From: Pseudanabaenaceae cyanobacterium SKYG29 | GTDB taxonomy: Bacteria > Cyanobacteriota > Cyanobacteriia > Pseudanabaenales > Pseudanabaenaceae | Reading direction: 5' to 3' | Length of the DNA stretch: 64,000 nt | Assembly: GCA_025055675.1 (NCBI GenBank) | Contig: JANWWT010000001.1 | Span: 310,001-374,000 of the forward strand | Shown: positions 1 to 9,751 of the stretch, piece after piece | Layout of the letters: each line of letters opens with the position of its first letter | How positions within the stretch are numbered: the stretch's first letter is position 1 | Notes under the pieces: model-generated | Databases searched by the model: none | What the model was told of the DNA's origin: nothing | The model's input: only the letters and a program-made list of their open reading frames with translations | Translations under genes and position numbers: made by a program

Positions 1-1
1 T

Positions 2-448
2 TACAAACTGAAATACTTTCGCTTACTAACAGACAAGGGTGAATACATTATTAAAATTCCCAAGGAAGAGCGACTGCACTACTACAAGACCTTGCAGGTG
101 GGTGATGATGTGGTTACCACTGTCACGGAATGTTTTGATTGGAAGAAGGGGATCACAAAGAGGAAAGCGATCGAGATTGACAAACAGCAAACTACTACAG
201 CTGACACGGAAGACAGGAAAACAAAGGTAGCTATCAAAGTATTAGTGTGTCAGGAATGCAAGGGCAGCAATCAATTGATAGGAGAACTGCAAAGACAGCT
301 AGGGACTGCAGTGACAATCAAGCCGACCGGCTGTATGAAACGATGTAAAACTGGTCCCAATGCAACAGTTATGCCCCTTAAGCAGTCATTTACTAATGTG
401 CAAGATGTCACACCGATCGTCAACCTTATCAACGAAAGTTTACAGTAG
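2..448 (+). CDS. (2Fe-2S) ferredoxin domain protein, 5'-truncated by window edge
   Basis: The frame is open from base 2, so the gene begins upstream of the window; the first in-frame TTG near base 92 is not a convincing start. The C-terminal half resembles the thioredoxin-like [2Fe-2S] ferredoxin family: a C-x2-C pair (VCQEC) followed about 35 residues later by a C-x3-C pair (GCMKRCKTGP), the four expected cluster ligands. The N-terminal part is charged and unrecognised. Members of this fold occur as small stand-alone electron carriers in cyanobacteria. It ends 11 bp before cysS on the same strand and may be co-transcribed with it. The electron partner cannot be told from sequence. Confidence 0.75.
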   Translation, partial: YKLKYFRLLTDKGEYIIKIPKEERLHYYKTLQVGDDVVTTVTECFDWKKGITKRKAIEIDKQQTTTADTEDRKTKVAIKVLVCQECKGSNQLIGELQRQLGTAVTIKPTGCMKRCKTGPNATVMPLKQSFTNVQDVTPIVNLINESLQ

Positions 449-459
449 AGAGGCAAGCA

Positions 460-1968
460 GTGAGTCTACGTTTATTCAATAGTCTGACAAGGCAGAAGGA
501 GGAATTTGTCCCCCTAGAGCCGGGGAAGGTGAAGATGTATGTCTGCGGGGTAACGGTGTATGACTTTTGCCATCTTGGTCATGCCCGTGCCTATGTAGTT
601 TGGGATGTTGTAAGGAGGTACTTGGAGTTTTCCGGTTATCAGGTCTGCTATGTGCAAAACATTACTGACATAGATGACAAAATTATTAAGCGAGCACAGA
701 CAGAAGGAGTCGTTCGGCGAGGCTCACGAGCCGTGGATTTTACAGAGATAACCGATCGTTACATCCAAGCCTACAACGAGGACATGGCAAAGTTAAACAT
801 AAAGCCTGCCGATCGTTATCCCCGTGCCACAGAACATATACCCCAGATGATCGAGCTGATTCAGTCTCTTATAGAAAAAGACATTGCCTACGAAGCTGGT
901 GGAGATGTCTATTATGCAGTCCAGAAATTCCCTAGCTATGGCAAGTTATCCCATCGCACATTGGACAGTATGCAAGCTGGTGCTAGTGGCAGAGTGGAGG
1001 ATGAGCCTCTGAAACGTTACCCCTTCGATTTCGCCCTCTGGAAATTAGCTAAACCTGGTGAACCTTTTTGGGAGTCTCCCTGGGGCAAAGGTAGACCGGG
1101 CTGGCATATCGAGTGCTCAGCTATGGTAAAGAGCTGTTTAGGAGAAACGATCGATATTCACGCAGGGGGAGCAGACTTACAATTTCCCCACCACGAAAAC
1201 GAAATTGCTCAATCGGAGGCAGCTACAGGTGCTCCCCTGGCTAAATACTGGATGCACAACGGTTTTGTCAACATCAGTGGCGAAAAGATGTCCAAATCCC
1301 TAGGCAACTTCAAAACTATCCGCTCCCTGCTGGAATACTATCATCCCATGGCTTTGCGGTTGTTCATCTTGCAGGCCCACTACAGACAACCGATCGATTT
1401 CACGGAAGAAGCGATAGCTAGTGCGAGTAAGTCCTGGCAGTTGTTGGCAGGGGGGCTAACCTTTGCCGATGATTTTCCTACGTTAGTGGACGAAGAAGAC
1501 CAACCACTTAATCAGACTTACTTAGCAGAATTTCAATCGGCTATGGATGATGACTTCAACACACCAATGGCACTATCTGTTGTCTTTGACTTGGCTAAGA
1601 CCTTGAAGAAAGAGAGAAACCTAGTCACCCATGGTAGCCAACCGCACTATGACCAGAAGGAGCTGAAATCAATTTGGCAGACGTTTTATACTCTCTGTGA
1701 TGTCCTTGGTCTGGCACCGCCCCCTCAGATCAGAGACTACATACCACCCCAGCAACCGACTTCGGCCAGCTTCGTTGAGCCGATTGATAAGCACAAACAG
1801 CTAGGAATTACAGAAGAAACGATCGAACAATTGATTGCCCAGCGCAGAGAAGCGAAAAAACAGAAAAATTATCAGGAAGCTGATCGAATTAGAAATGAGC
1901 TACGGGAGAAGGGAATTGAGCTGATCGACCTACCCGGGGGAGTGACGAAGTGGAAATACAAAGACTAG
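460..1968 (+). CDS. cysS: cysteinyl-tRNA synthetase
   Basis: Class I aminoacyl-tRNA synthetase that charges tRNA-Cys in the cytoplasm. Visible hallmarks are the HIGH-type motif HLGHAR around residue 39, the KMSKS motif near residue 275 (EKMSKSLGN), and the zinc-site Cys/His residues (CGVTVYDFC near the N-terminus, IECSAM and HHENE in the middle). The product has 502 residues, somewhat longer than the roughly 460 typical of bacteria. It starts with GTG at 460; no in-frame ATG lies close by and the N-terminus [14 protein letters not shown] fits the family. Its stop overlaps the stop of the convergent tyrS by 4 bp through a CTAG palindrome. Confidence 0.97.
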   Translation: MSLRLFNSLTRQKEEFVPLEPGKVKMYVCGVTVYDFCHLGHARAYVVWDVVRRYLEFSGYQVCYVQNITDIDDKIIKRAQTEGVVRRGSRAVDFTEITDRYIQAYNEDMAKLNIKPADRYPRATEHIPQMIELIQSLIEKDIAYEAGGDVYYAVQKFPSYGKLSHRTLDSMQAGASGRVEDEPLKRYPFDFALWKLAKPGEPFWESPWGKGRPGWHIECSAMVKSCLGETIDIHAGGADLQFPHHENEIAQSEAATGAPLAKYWMHNGFVNISGEKMSKSLGNFKTIRSLLEYYHPMALRLFILQAHYRQPIDFTEEAIASASKSWQLLAGGLTFADDFPTLVDEEDQPLNQTYLAEFQSAMDDDFNTPMALSVVFDLAKTLKKERNLVTHGSQPHYDQKELKSIWQTFYTLCDVLGLAPPPQIRDYIPPQQPTSASFVEPIDKHKQLGITEETIEQLIAQRREAKKQKNYQEADRIRNELREKGIELIDLPGGVTKWKYKD

Positions 1969-3170
1969 GGTACTAGCTTTAGGAACTTCTTCCTTCCTAC
2001 CTGCAGAACTTTATTAGCTAATTCCTCTGGTGTTTGCCAGGTATAGTGGGGGTCAGTCATTTTCTCTCCGTCTATTCTAACTGCACCGTTACCTATTTGA
2101 TTGTGAGCTTCATTGTTGCTCTTACATAAACCCGTAGCTTTCAAAAGGTAGAACAGAGGCATAGGGAATTTGAGGTCTCCCAGAGAAAACTCAGGTACAG
2201 ACTCTAAATTAGCTGTGCTACCTTGTAGGACAATTTTTTCCGCATCCTGCTGTGCCTGCAAAGCCCGATCGCGTCCGTGGTAGATACTGACAATTTCCAA
2301 TGCCAAGCGTTTTTGTTTCTGCCTGGGGTCAGGGGGAAGAGTGTGGGGGTCAATATCTGTCAATAACTCAAAGTAGCTGTCCACCAAGTGATCGGGGACT
2401 TTCTCCAACTTGGAATACATAGAGAGGGGGTCTTCCGTCAAACCGACATAGTTATCTGCCGATTTGGACATCTTCTTTTCCCCATCTAACCCCACTAACA
2501 AAGGCAACAGCAGCCCAAACTGCCCCCCCTGACCATTCTTAGTCTGCAAATCTCTACCCACTAAAATGTTAAATTTCTGGTCTGTTCCCCCCAATTCAAT
2601 GTCCGACTGCACAACAACAGAATCATACCCCTGTAACAAAGGATAAAGAAATTCATGGAGATAAATAGGTGTACCCTGTCTATATCTTTCCCCAAAATCT
2701 TCTTTCGCTAGCATCTGTCCTACTGTCATACTCGCTAAAAGATTAATCACAACCGACAGGTCAAGACTGGCTAACCACTCGCTGTTAAATCTGACTTCTA
2801 ACCTGCCTGGAGTAGTAAAATCCAAAATCCTACTTGCCTGTTCAAAATAAGTCTTAGCGTTATATTCCACCTCTTCTTTGCTCAACCGCGGACGCATTTC
2901 TGACTTGCCTGTGGGGTCGCCAATCTGGGCAGTAAAATCACCAATAATCAAAACTGCTGTGTGACCTGCATTCTGAAATTGCCGCATCTTGTTGAGTACC
3001 ACCGCATGCCCTAGATGTAAATCTGGTCTTGTTGGGTCAATTCCTAACTTGACGCGTAAAGGACGATCGGGATGGGCAAGACGATCCCTTAATTCCTGGG
3101 TGCCACTGCTAGGAAAAATCTCTGCCACTCCGTGTTGTAAAAGTCTATCAATTTCCCCTACACTTAGCAT
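1965..3170 (-). CDS. tyrS: tyrosyl-tRNA synthetase
   Basis: Class I synthetase for tRNA-Tyr, 401 residues, normal length for bacterial TyrRS. It shows the HIGH-type motif HLGHAVV near residue 53, the KMSKS motif (KKMSKSADN) near residue 233, the GGTDQKFN substrate-binding segment, and a C-terminal S4-like RNA-binding region ([20 protein letters not shown]). The ATG start at 3170 gives the expected [14 protein letters not shown] opening. The gene is convergent with cysS, overlapping it by 4 bp, and divergent from the glycosyltransferase at 3426. No T-box or other leader switch is recognisable upstream. Confidence 0.97.
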   Translation of the reverse strand: MLSVGEIDRLLQHGVAEIFPSSGTQELRDRLAHPDRPLRVKLGIDPTRPDLHLGHAVVLNKMRQFQNAGHTAVLIIGDFTAQIGDPTGKSEMRPRLSKEEVEYNAKTYFEQASRILDFTTPGRLEVRFNSEWLASLDLSVVINLLASMTVGQMLAKEDFGERYRQGTPIYLHEFLYPLLQGYDSVVVQSDIELGGTDQKFNILVGRDLQTKNGQGGQFGLLLPLLVGLDGEKKMSKSADNYVGLTEDPLSMYSKLEKVPDHLVDSYFELLTDIDPHTLPPDPRQKQKRLALEIVSIYHGRDRALQAQQDAEKIVLQGSTANLESVPEFSLGDLKFPMPLFYLLKATGLCKSNNEAHNQIGNGAVRIDGEKMTDPHYTWQTPEELANKVLQVGRKKFLKLVP

Positions 3171-3425
3171 AAATACACTGCATCACTTGTCTTTGGTTTG
3201 CAAACTAGTCGATTACATTATCATACTTGCCACCTGCCGTAAACCTGACGGTAGCGGGGTTTCAGCTACTTAATCTTGCTTCTGGTGTAGTTAAATCCCA
3301 GGGAAAGTGTGTCTATCCCTGGGGTGTTGCTCAGAAGAAGTCAGTGGTTTTAGACTAGCAGAGTATAGCAATATGCTAAATTTAACTCCAGAGCCGCGGA
3401 GCTTCATCATTTTAGCATGAGGTAA
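3171..3425. other. divergent intergenic region with inverted repeats
   Basis: These 255 bp separate tyrS from the divergent glycosyltransferase gene and should hold both promoters. A perfect 8-bp inverted repeat (CCCAGGGA at 3297-3304, TCCCTGGG at 3316-3323, 11-nt loop) has no following T-tract, so it is not an obvious terminator. A second, weaker repeat lies at about 3234-3254 (CTGCCGT/ACGGTAG with one G-T pair). I see no conserved small gene here. Confidence 0.5.
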
Positions 3426-4724
3426 ATGACAATGCTGAGCCAACCGATCGAGCGAGAATATGTCACCCATACGCCAGGCGAACGACGCAGGATCAAGGCG
3501 GCTATCAGCTTGTGTGTGGTTTACGGCTGTGTGGGCGTACTGCACAGTGTACCCTTGGGACGGCAATGTGTGTGGGGCTTGGGCATTGTCATTTTTATAC
3601 AGGCGCTGCGGTTGATTTTCTGTCGCTTACGACGGGCGGGGGCTATTCCTAATAATTATCAACCTAGTGTTTCTCTCCTGGTAGCAGCCAAGAACGAGGA
3701 AACAGTGATTGAGCGTCTGGTAGAGCAGCTAACCCAGATTGACTATACTCCCCTGGAAGTATGGGTGGTCAATGATGCCAGCACCGATCGGACAGGAGAG
3801 ATTTTGCAACAACTGCAGGAGTCTTTACCACAATTAAAGGTGCTTAACCGAGCACCAAATAGTTTTGGCGGTAAGTCGGGGGCGCTGAATCAAGTTTTGC
3901 CCCTGACAAACGGGGAAATCATTGGTGTATTCGATGCCGATGCCCAAATTACGCCTGATGCTCTACAACAAATTATCGGTCTGTTTGCTCAGCCTAACAT
4001 TGGTGCAGTGCAACTGCGGAAAAGTATTTTTAACCGATCGGTCAATTTCCTCACCAGAGGGCAAGCAGCGGAGATGGCGATGGATTTGTGGTTGCAGGAA
4101 CGGCGAGCTGGCATTGGTGGAATTGGTGAGCTACGGGGCAACGGGCAGTTTGTCAGACGATCGGCACTGTTGCAGTGTGGTGCCTGGAATGAGTACACAA
4201 TTACTGATGATTTGGATTTGACATTTCGCCTGCATTTGAACGGCTGGGACATTGCCTGTGTGCTTCATCCCGCGGTGGAGGAGGAAGGGGTGATTACAAT
4301 CAAGCAGCTGTGGCATCAACGCAATCGCTGGGCAGAGGGGGGGTATCAGCGCTATCTGGACTATTTCCCCTATCTATGGCGGCTGCGGGGTAGTAAAGCC
4401 TTTGACCTCTGGTTGTTTTTCCTAGTTCAGTATCTTTTGCCAACAGCCTCGGTGCCCGATACCCTGTTTTCCCTGGGGTGGGGACGTTTCCCTCTGCTCC
4501 TACCTTTGGTGGCTCTGTCTTTCCTCTTGTCCTTCATTGCTATGTTCTTGGGTCTACGGCGGGCTTACAAGACTCCCTGGTGGCGGGCGCTGGGAGAAAC
4601 TGTCCTGGGTACTGTTTATCTACTCCACTGGTTGCCTGTAATGATCAGCGTTACATTGCGCATGGCTGTCCGTCCGAAAAAATTGAAGTGGGTGAAGACT
4701 GTTCACCTAGGGCACAGCGCTTAG
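3426..4724 (+). CDS. membrane-bound processive glycosyltransferase, family 2
   Basis: GT-A fold glycosyltransferase that would add sugars from a nucleotide donor to a growing polymer at the cytoplasmic membrane. It has an N-terminal hydrophobic segment (about residues 25-60), the GT2 core with LLVAAKNEE and VVNDASTDRT, the metal-binding FDADA motif, the acceptor aspartate in TDDLDLTFR, and the QRNRWAEGG (QxxRW) motif of processive enzymes such as cellulose, chitin or poly-GlcNAc synthases. The C-terminus holds three or so membrane helices. Length is 432 residues. The stop overlaps the convergent SLH lipoprotein gene by 18 bp. Neighbouring surface-polysaccharide genes fit an exopolysaccharide role; the polymer is unknown. 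Confidence 0.88.
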   Translation: MTMLSQPIEREYVTHTPGERRRIKAAISLCVVYGCVGVLHSVPLGRQCVWGLGIVIFIQALRLIFCRLRRAGAIPNNYQPSVSLLVAAKNEETVIERLVEQLTQIDYTPLEVWVVNDASTDRTGEILQQLQESLPQLKVLNRAPNSFGGKSGALNQVLPLTNGEIIGVFDADAQITPDALQQIIGLFAQPNIGAVQLRKSIFNRSVNFLTRGQAAEMAMDLWLQERRAGIGGIGELRGNGQFVRRSALLQCGAWNEYTITDDLDLTFRLHLNGWDIACVLHPAVEEEGVITIKQLWHQRNRWAEGGYQRYLDYFPYLWRLRGSKAFDLWLFFLVQYLLPTASVPDTLFSLGWGRFPLLLPLVALSFLLSFIAMFLGLRRAYKTPWWRALGETVLGTVYLLHWLPVMISVTLRMAVRPKKLKWVKTVHLGHSA

Positions 4725-5753
4725 CACTTCCTTAGCAGAAATTCCCTTTTCCCCGTCGCCAAAGTACCAGAGAGAAAGAGCTGCTTCTAAGCGGGAGACA
4801 TGTTTGCCTGGCTGTAAAAGAGTAGTAAAGCCAAAACTACGGCGGATGTTGCTCAGTTCGCCAGCACGGCTGTCCTGTAAAACCGCACCCAGGGCAGGGG
4901 GGCTAATCCGATCGCTATCTTGGAAATTCCAGGCATTTTGCACGGCATTGGAGCTGGCAGGGGGTATAGGACGGCGGACATCTAAGAGCACTTTCCACTG
5001 TAGCAACACTTCGCGGGTGAGGGGGCGATCGGGTTGAAATTCGCTGGTATTGCGATCGATAATGCCTGCATTAGCCAGACCTTGAATAAAGCTAAAATCG
5101 GGGTCACTTTGGGGGACATCAGTGAAAATTGGCAGTTCCCGATCGGGGGGAGTCAGGCGAATTTGCTGGGTGGGGTCGCTGAAAAAACGGTTGTGGGTGG
5201 TCACTAACCAGCGTGCATACTCCCGGCGAGAAATCGTGGCGTTCATGTTCAAGTCGGAGGGGATAACTCCCAGTTTTTGCAGGTCAGCCAGGTAGGGATT
5301 AGGGGGATTTGTTGGAGCAGGGGGTGGGGTGGTTGGGGGAGGAGAGACAGGGGGAGCTGTAGGTGGGGCAATGGGGGTTTGTAGTTTTAGGTAATACAAA
5401 CTGAGGGTTTGCTCCTGATTGGTGACTGTCACTAGGTACCGGCGGTTAAAGGCAACGATTTGTTGAGGTGTCTGACTGAGGTTATCCCATTCCTGTTGGG
5501 TAAAAAATTTTTGGTAGAACTGGAGGGCTTCCGTGCCGTTGCTGACATTAAAAACTAGCCGACCTTCCTCCTCATTGCCACTAGCTACAGTCAACCGCCC
5601 TGGGGGATAGACAGGCAGAGGAAAGCCAGGGGGCAAAGTCACAACTGGTGCTAGTTGCTGGGGAGCAATGGCTCGACTGAGGCTGTCCCCGATCGGGGTA
5701 TTGGCACAACCAACTAGCAGGCAAAGGACACTGAGCAGAGCCAACTTCTTCAT
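4707..5753 (-). CDS. SLH-domain lipoprotein with proline-rich linker
   Basis: Predicted envelope lipoprotein of 348 residues. The N-terminus MKKLALLSVLCLLVGCANT is a signal peptide with a lipobox (LVGC). A small mixed domain follows, then a linker rich in PPTAPPVSPPPTTPPP, and then two S-layer-homology-like segments (LGVIPSDLNMNATISRREYA and FTDVPQSDPDFSFIQGLANA), typical of cyanobacterial proteins that bind wall polysaccharide. The ATG at 5753 is chosen because it forms an ATGA overlap with the upstream nucleotidyltransferase and opens directly on the signal peptide; the longer frame to 5807 would bury it. Translation is therefore probably coupled to the upstream gene. The exact role is unknown. 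Confidence 0.8.
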   Translation of the reverse strand: MKKLALLSVLCLLVGCANTPIGDSLSRAIAPQQLAPVVTLPPGFPLPVYPPGRLTVASGNEEEGRLVFNVSNGTEALQFYQKFFTQQEWDNLSQTPQQIVAFNRRYLVTVTNQEQTLSLYYLKLQTPIAPPTAPPVSPPPTTPPPAPTNPPNPYLADLQKLGVIPSDLNMNATISRREYARWLVTTHNRFFSDPTQQIRLTPPDRELPIFTDVPQSDPDFSFIQGLANAGIIDRNTSEFQPDRPLTREVLLQWKVLLDVRRPIPPASSNAVQNAWNFQDSDRISPPALGAVLQDSRAGELSNIRRSFGFTTLLQPGKHVSRLEAALSLWYFGDGEKGISAKEVLSAVP

Positions 5754-6703
5754 AACACCAGGGTTCCTGGGGGATAGACACCAGCGGCCAAACAATTGTT
5801 GAGCCAACTATTAGCACCCACGATCGTGCCTGGGGGGATCACTGCCTTTTCCCCTACATAGGAATTATCGCCGATGTAGCAGGGGGGATGCAGGATTGCC
5901 CGATCGCTGATGTTAGTATTTTCCCCTACCCAGATGCCAGGGCTACGCATCTGAGCGCGCCAGGTAAATTTCACCTTCCCCTGGAGAATATCCAATTGGG
6001 CTTGATAAAACTTCTGGGGTGTCCCCACATCCAGCCAGTACCCCTCCCACACAAACCCCATCATCCGATAACCCCGATCGAGTATGTCGGGGAAAAACAC
6101 CCGTTCAAAACTGAGAGGCTCTCCCAGAGGATAGAGGGCAAACAAGTCGGGCTGAATCACGTAAGTTCCGGCGTTGATGGTATTGATCCCCTGGGCTAGG
6201 TACAATTCTGCTTGGGCAGGCGTTGGTTTTTCCCGAAATGCTAGGACACAACTGTTACTATCTAATTCCACCAAGCCGTAGGGAGTAATATCCTCCACCC
6301 TGGTTAAGGTGAGGGTGACAGCGTTCTGATGTTGGTGATGAAACGCTAGTAGTGCCCGCAAATCCAAATCCGTCAAAATATCCGCATTGAATACCAGTAG
6401 GGGTTCACCCGTGAAATAGGGTCGTGCCAGGGTGATTGCCCCCGCTGTATCCAGGGGTGTGACCTCCTCAATGTAGCGAATCTGTGCTCCCCACTGCTTA
6501 CCATCCCCTAGAAATTCGCGTACCTGGAGCGCCTGGTAGTGGACATTGACTAAAATATCCGTCACCCCCGCTGCCACGCACCGTTCCACCAGCCACTGCA
6601 AGAAAGGACGATCGAGGAGGGGTAACATTGGTTTGGGACAACCATAGGTGAGAGGTCGCAGGCGGGTGCCCTTGCCCCCCGCAATAATCACAGCCTGTGC
6701 CAT
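5750..6703 (-). CDS. sugar-phosphate nucleotidyltransferase with left-handed beta-helix tail
   Basis: NTP-transferase of the mannose-1-P guanylyl-/glucose-1-P thymidylyl-transferase type, making an NDP-sugar for polysaccharide synthesis. It shows the signature IIAGGKGTRLRPLT at residue 6, the lysine in CPKPMLP, FNADILTDLD as metal-binding aspartates, and INAGTYV. The last 60 or so residues have hexapeptide character (NISDRAILHPPCYIGDNSYVG without the final residue break), a short left-handed beta-helix. Length is 317 residues. It is divergent from the LCP gene 45 bp away and coupled by a 4-bp overlap to the SLH lipoprotein downstream. The sugar and nucleotide specificity cannot be read from sequence. 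Confidence 0.88.
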   Translation of the reverse strand: MAQAVIIAGGKGTRLRPLTYGCPKPMLPLLDRPFLQWLVERCVAAGVTDILVNVHYQALQVREFLGDGKQWGAQIRYIEEVTPLDTAGAITLARPYFTGEPLLVFNADILTDLDLRALLAFHHQHQNAVTLTLTRVEDITPYGLVELDSNSCVLAFREKPTPAQAELYLAQGINTINAGTYVIQPDLFALYPLGEPLSFERVFFPDILDRGYRMMGFVWEGYWLDVGTPQKFYQAQLDILQGKVKFTWRAQMRSPGIWVGENTNISDRAILHPPCYIGDNSYVGEKAVIPPGTIVGANSWLNNCLAAGVYPPGTLVL

Positions 6704-6748
6704 CCATTTGGGGGTATAGTCTTATGGAGCATTATAGATGAGTACCCC

Positions 6749-7717
6749 GTGGTCACTGATAGCCGTACCAAGTTGGCACCAAAGTTGCTGCGCCGTCCCC
6801 ACCGCTGGGGCAATATTTTCCTACTGGGCGCCATGGGAATAGCCATTAGCCTGGGTGCCCTCACTGCCAAGTATGTACCGGTTACCGCCATTGATTGGCA
6901 AGGACTGCTGCAGGGCAGAAATGTCAAGGAAGTCTGGTTAGAGGCACTGGGCAAAAACCTCACCACTACCTACCAAGTCCTGATTTTAGGAGTCGATCGG
7001 GGCGTAGGGCAAAGTGGGGCAAAATTTAGTGGGCGCACTGATACGATCATGCTCATCAGATTTGACCCCCAGGGCAAGATTACTCTCCTGTCCATTCCGC
7101 GGGACACCCAGGTGCAGATCGAGGGGGTAGGGACAGCCAAAATCAATGCCGCCAATGTCTATGGTGGGGTAGAAGCGGTGCAAACCACTCTGCAAGAACT
7201 CCTGCCCCAGGTCAGAATCGATCGTTATGTGCGCATTGATACGGGGGGACTGAGGGCAGTGATTGACGCGATCGGGGGAGTAGAAATTGATGTACCCGAA
7301 CGGATGTACTACGAAGACAAGACCCAAGGATTGTTGATTGATCTCCAGCCAGGGAAGCAGACCCTCAACGGTAAGGAGGCAGAAGCCTTTAGTCGGTTTC
7401 GCGGCGATACCAACGCTGACATAGGCAGAATCCAACGCCAACAGATGCTACTCCAGTCCGTGCAAAAAAAACTGGGACAGCCCTGGACAATCCTTCGCCT
7501 GAAATCCCTCATCGAGACCATGAAAGACCACATTGACACTAATCTGACCGCCGAAGAAATGATTGCCCTCAGCGCTTTTAGTTTAAGTTTGCCACCCTCC
7601 CAAATCACTACCCTCACCCTCCCGGGACAACCCCTCCTAGAAAATGATGTGAGCTACTGGCAGCCAGATTTAGACACAATAGATGCAACGATCGTGCCCC
7701 AATTTCTCAGGGAATAG
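6749..7717 (+). CDS. LytR-CpsA-Psr (LCP) family protein
   Basis: Membrane-anchored transferase of the LCP family, which moves polyprenyl-linked glycopolymers onto peptidoglycan or related acceptors outside the membrane. A basic N-terminus and one membrane helix (about residues 20-42) precede the LCP core with RTDTIMLIRFD, SIPRDTQV, KINAANVYGG, IGGVEIDVPE and RFRGDTNADIGRIQRQQ, which carry the conserved Arg/Asp residues that bind lipid pyrophosphate. Length is 322 residues. The start is a GTG at 6749; the ATG at 6738 is in another frame. The gene lies 2 bp before a family-4 glycosyltransferase, so the two are likely one operon for surface glycan assembly. Confidence 0.9.
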   Translation: MVTDSRTKLAPKLLRRPHRWGNIFLLGAMGIAISLGALTAKYVPVTAIDWQGLLQGRNVKEVWLEALGKNLTTTYQVLILGVDRGVGQSGAKFSGRTDTIMLIRFDPQGKITLLSIPRDTQVQIEGVGTAKINAANVYGGVEAVQTTLQELLPQVRIDRYVRIDTGGLRAVIDAIGGVEIDVPERMYYEDKTQGLLIDLQPGKQTLNGKEAEAFSRFRGDTNADIGRIQRQQMLLQSVQKKLGQPWTILRLKSLIETMKDHIDTNLTAEEMIALSAFSLSLPPSQITTLTLPGQPLLENDVSYWQPDLDTIDATIVPQFLRE

Positions 7718-7719
7718 GT

Positions 7720-8784
7720 ATGAGATTACTATTTATTTCCACATCTGTTGGCGCCTTTGGCAGTGGTATAGGGGGGGGAGTCGAACTGACCATCCGCAAC
7801 GTCTGTGACTATTTGTTACACAGGGGTCATACTGTGCATTTAGTTGCCCCTAGCGGTTCCGTCGCCCAGAACATACCGATCGTGGCTTTGCCGGGGGCAT
7901 TACACAGCTTTGCCCAGAACAGTGATAGAAATGACCCCATTCAATTCCCCAGTGATTCGGTGGTAGCCGAGATGCTGCACTATGCCTACCAAATGCAAGA
8001 CCGCTACGACCTGATTGTCAGTTTTGCCTACGACTGGTTACCCTTTTATCTCACCCCTTTTTTTAGGACACCCCTTATACATTTTGTCAGTATGGGTTCA
8101 GTTAGTGATGCCCTTGATTACATCATTTGCAAAACAGGCAGGCAATTTCCCCGGCGTTTGGGGATGTACACCTATGTCCAAGCCCAGAGTTTTGGCGACC
8201 CCCAATTAGAAGTAGAAATCCTGGGGAGTGGCATTGATTTAGACCGCTATGAATACGTGGAATCCCCCGCTGATTTTTACGTCTGGATTGGCAGAATTGC
8301 CCCTGAAAAAGGGTTAGAAGATGTTGCTGCCGTCAGTGCCCAATTAGGTATAGAAGTACAGGTTTTTGGCAAGATGCAGGAAGAACAATACTGGCAGGCA
8401 TGTCATGCCCAATATCCCCAAGCCCGTCTACACTATCAAGGCTTTTTCAACACCGATGAATTACAAGCCAGAATTGGCAAAGCCCGCGCCCTGATTATGA
8501 CTCCCAAGTGGGTAGAAGCCTTTGGCAACGTTGCCATTGAAGCCCTCGCCTGTGGTGTACCAGTCATTAGCTATGCCCGCGGTGGACCTGTAGAGATTAT
8601 TCGTCACAACGAAACAGGTTACCTAGTAGAGCCAGACAACATAGAAGCCCTGGCAGAAGCCATCAGCAAAATCGATCGGATTCGGCGGGGGAAATGCCGT
8701 GCCCAAGCAGAAAAAGAATACTCCCTCGAAGCCCTGGGAGAAAGATTTTTAGCCTGGTTCAAAGCTATAATCGCTGTTTTATAA
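7720..8784 (+). CDS. glycosyltransferase family 4 (GT-B)
   Basis: GT-B glycosyltransferase of 354 residues using an NDP-sugar donor. The N-terminal Rossmann half has a glycine-rich loop (GSGIGGGVELTIRN); the C-terminal half has YVWIGRIAPEKGLEDV and the retaining-GT signature PKWVEAFGNVAIEALACGVP with the E-x7-E pair, then ARGGPVEIIRHNETGYLVEP. No membrane segment is seen. It begins 2 bp after the LCP gene and likely belongs to the same transcript. Acceptor and sugar are unknown. Confidence 0.9.
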   Translation: MRLLFISTSVGAFGSGIGGGVELTIRNVCDYLLHRGHTVHLVAPSGSVAQNIPIVALPGALHSFAQNSDRNDPIQFPSDSVVAEMLHYAYQMQDRYDLIVSFAYDWLPFYLTPFFRTPLIHFVSMGSVSDALDYIICKTGRQFPRRLGMYTYVQAQSFGDPQLEVEILGSGIDLDRYEYVESPADFYVWIGRIAPEKGLEDVAAVSAQLGIEVQVFGKMQEEQYWQACHAQYPQARLHYQGFFNTDELQARIGKARALIMTPKWVEAFGNVAIEALACGVPVISYARGGPVEIIRHNETGYLVEPDNIEALAEAISKIDRIRRGKCRAQAEKEYSLEALGERFLAWFKAIIAVL

Positions 8785-8809
8785 TGACAGAGGTACTCCC
8801 CCTTACATT

Positions 8810-9751
8810 ATGGAAATTCAGGATCAATTCCAACAACTGTTAACAACCCTGGGTAGTGTAATTGTAGGACAGGAGGAATTGCAAAAACAATTAGTGATTG
8901 CTTTGCTGGCGGGGGGACACGTAATTTTAGAAGGGGTACCAGGGACAGGTAAAACAATGACAGTAAAAGTCCTTTCCCGTTTGGTGCAAGCAGAATTCCG
9001 TCGTATTCAATTGACACCCGATGTTTTACCTTCTGATATTTTAGGCACAAATGTCTTCGATTTAAGTAGTAGAACCTTCGTCCTCAAACGCGGACCTGTC
9101 TTTACGCAAATTTTGCTAGCAGATGAAATCAACCGTACGCCACCCAAAACCCAAGCCGCTCTCCTTGAGGCGATGGAAGAACAACAAGTCACCCTAGATG
9201 GGGAAGCCCTCTCCCTATCTCCCCTCTTTTGGGTCATTGCCACCCAGAATTCCCTGGAATTTGAAGGCACCTATCCCCTACCAGAAGCCCAACTCGATCG
9301 GTTTCTCTTCAAACTATTAGTAGAATATCCCGATCGGTCGGCGGAAAAGCAAATGTTGCTTAACAGTCATCAGGATAGAACGAAAGAAAGACTAGAAAAC
9401 ATTGGTGGTTTAGTCACAGTAGAAGGAATTTTAGCAGCCCGTCACCTTGTAAGACAAGTAGAAGTGAAAGAAGTGATCTTTGATTATTTACTGGATTTAT
9501 CGCAACGCACAAGACAACATCCCGATCTATCTTTAGGGGCATCTCCCCGTGCCCTGGTGCTGTGGTTACAGGCAGCCAAAGCCCATGCTTGGTTAGGAGG
9601 ACGAAATTTTGTCACCCCTGATGATATAAAGAGAGTAGCATTGCCCTTGTTACGCCATCGTCTTATACTCAAGCCGGAAGCGCAGTTGGATGGTTTGCAG
9701 GTAGATGGTGTCGTGACCAATTTACTCAATCAAGTTGCCGTACCGAGATGA
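8810..9751 (+). CDS. MoxR-family AAA+ ATPase (copy 1)
   Basis: AAA+ ATPase of the MoxR class, thought to act as a chaperone that assembles or activates partner proteins. It has the Walker A motif GVPGTGKT near residue 43, Walker B LLADEINR near residue 103, the sensor-1 segment IATQNSLEFEGTYPLPEAQL, and the sensor-2 region GASPRALV. Length is 313 residues, normal. The usual DUF58 and von Willebrand partners are not adjacent; instead the stop overlaps the start of a malic enzyme by 4 bp (ATGA). A second, only partly similar MoxR is found at 26669. Confidence 0.93.
   Translation: MEIQDQFQQLLTTLGSVIVGQEELQKQLVIALLAGGHVILEGVPGTGKTMTVKVLSRLVQAEFRRIQLTPDVLPSDILGTNVFDLSSRTFVLKRGPVFTQILLADEINRTPPKTQAALLEAMEEQQVTLDGEALSLSPLFWVIATQNSLEFEGTYPLPEAQLDRFLFKLLVEYPDRSAEKQMLLNSHQDRTKERLENIGGLVTVEGILAARHLVRQVEVKEVIFDYLLDLSQRTRQHPDLSLGASPRALVLWLQAAKAHAWLGGRNFVTPDDIKRVALPLLRHRLILKPEAQLDGLQVDGVVTNLLNQVAVPR

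Noticed and set aside
3171-3425. T-box or other riboswitch before tyrS
   Set aside because: No specifier loop or T-box sequence is seen, and such leaders are not known in cyanobacteria; only simple inverted repeats are present.
6738-6800. ATG at 6738 as start of the LCP gene
   Set aside because: It is in another frame; the LCP reading frame starts with GTG at 6749.
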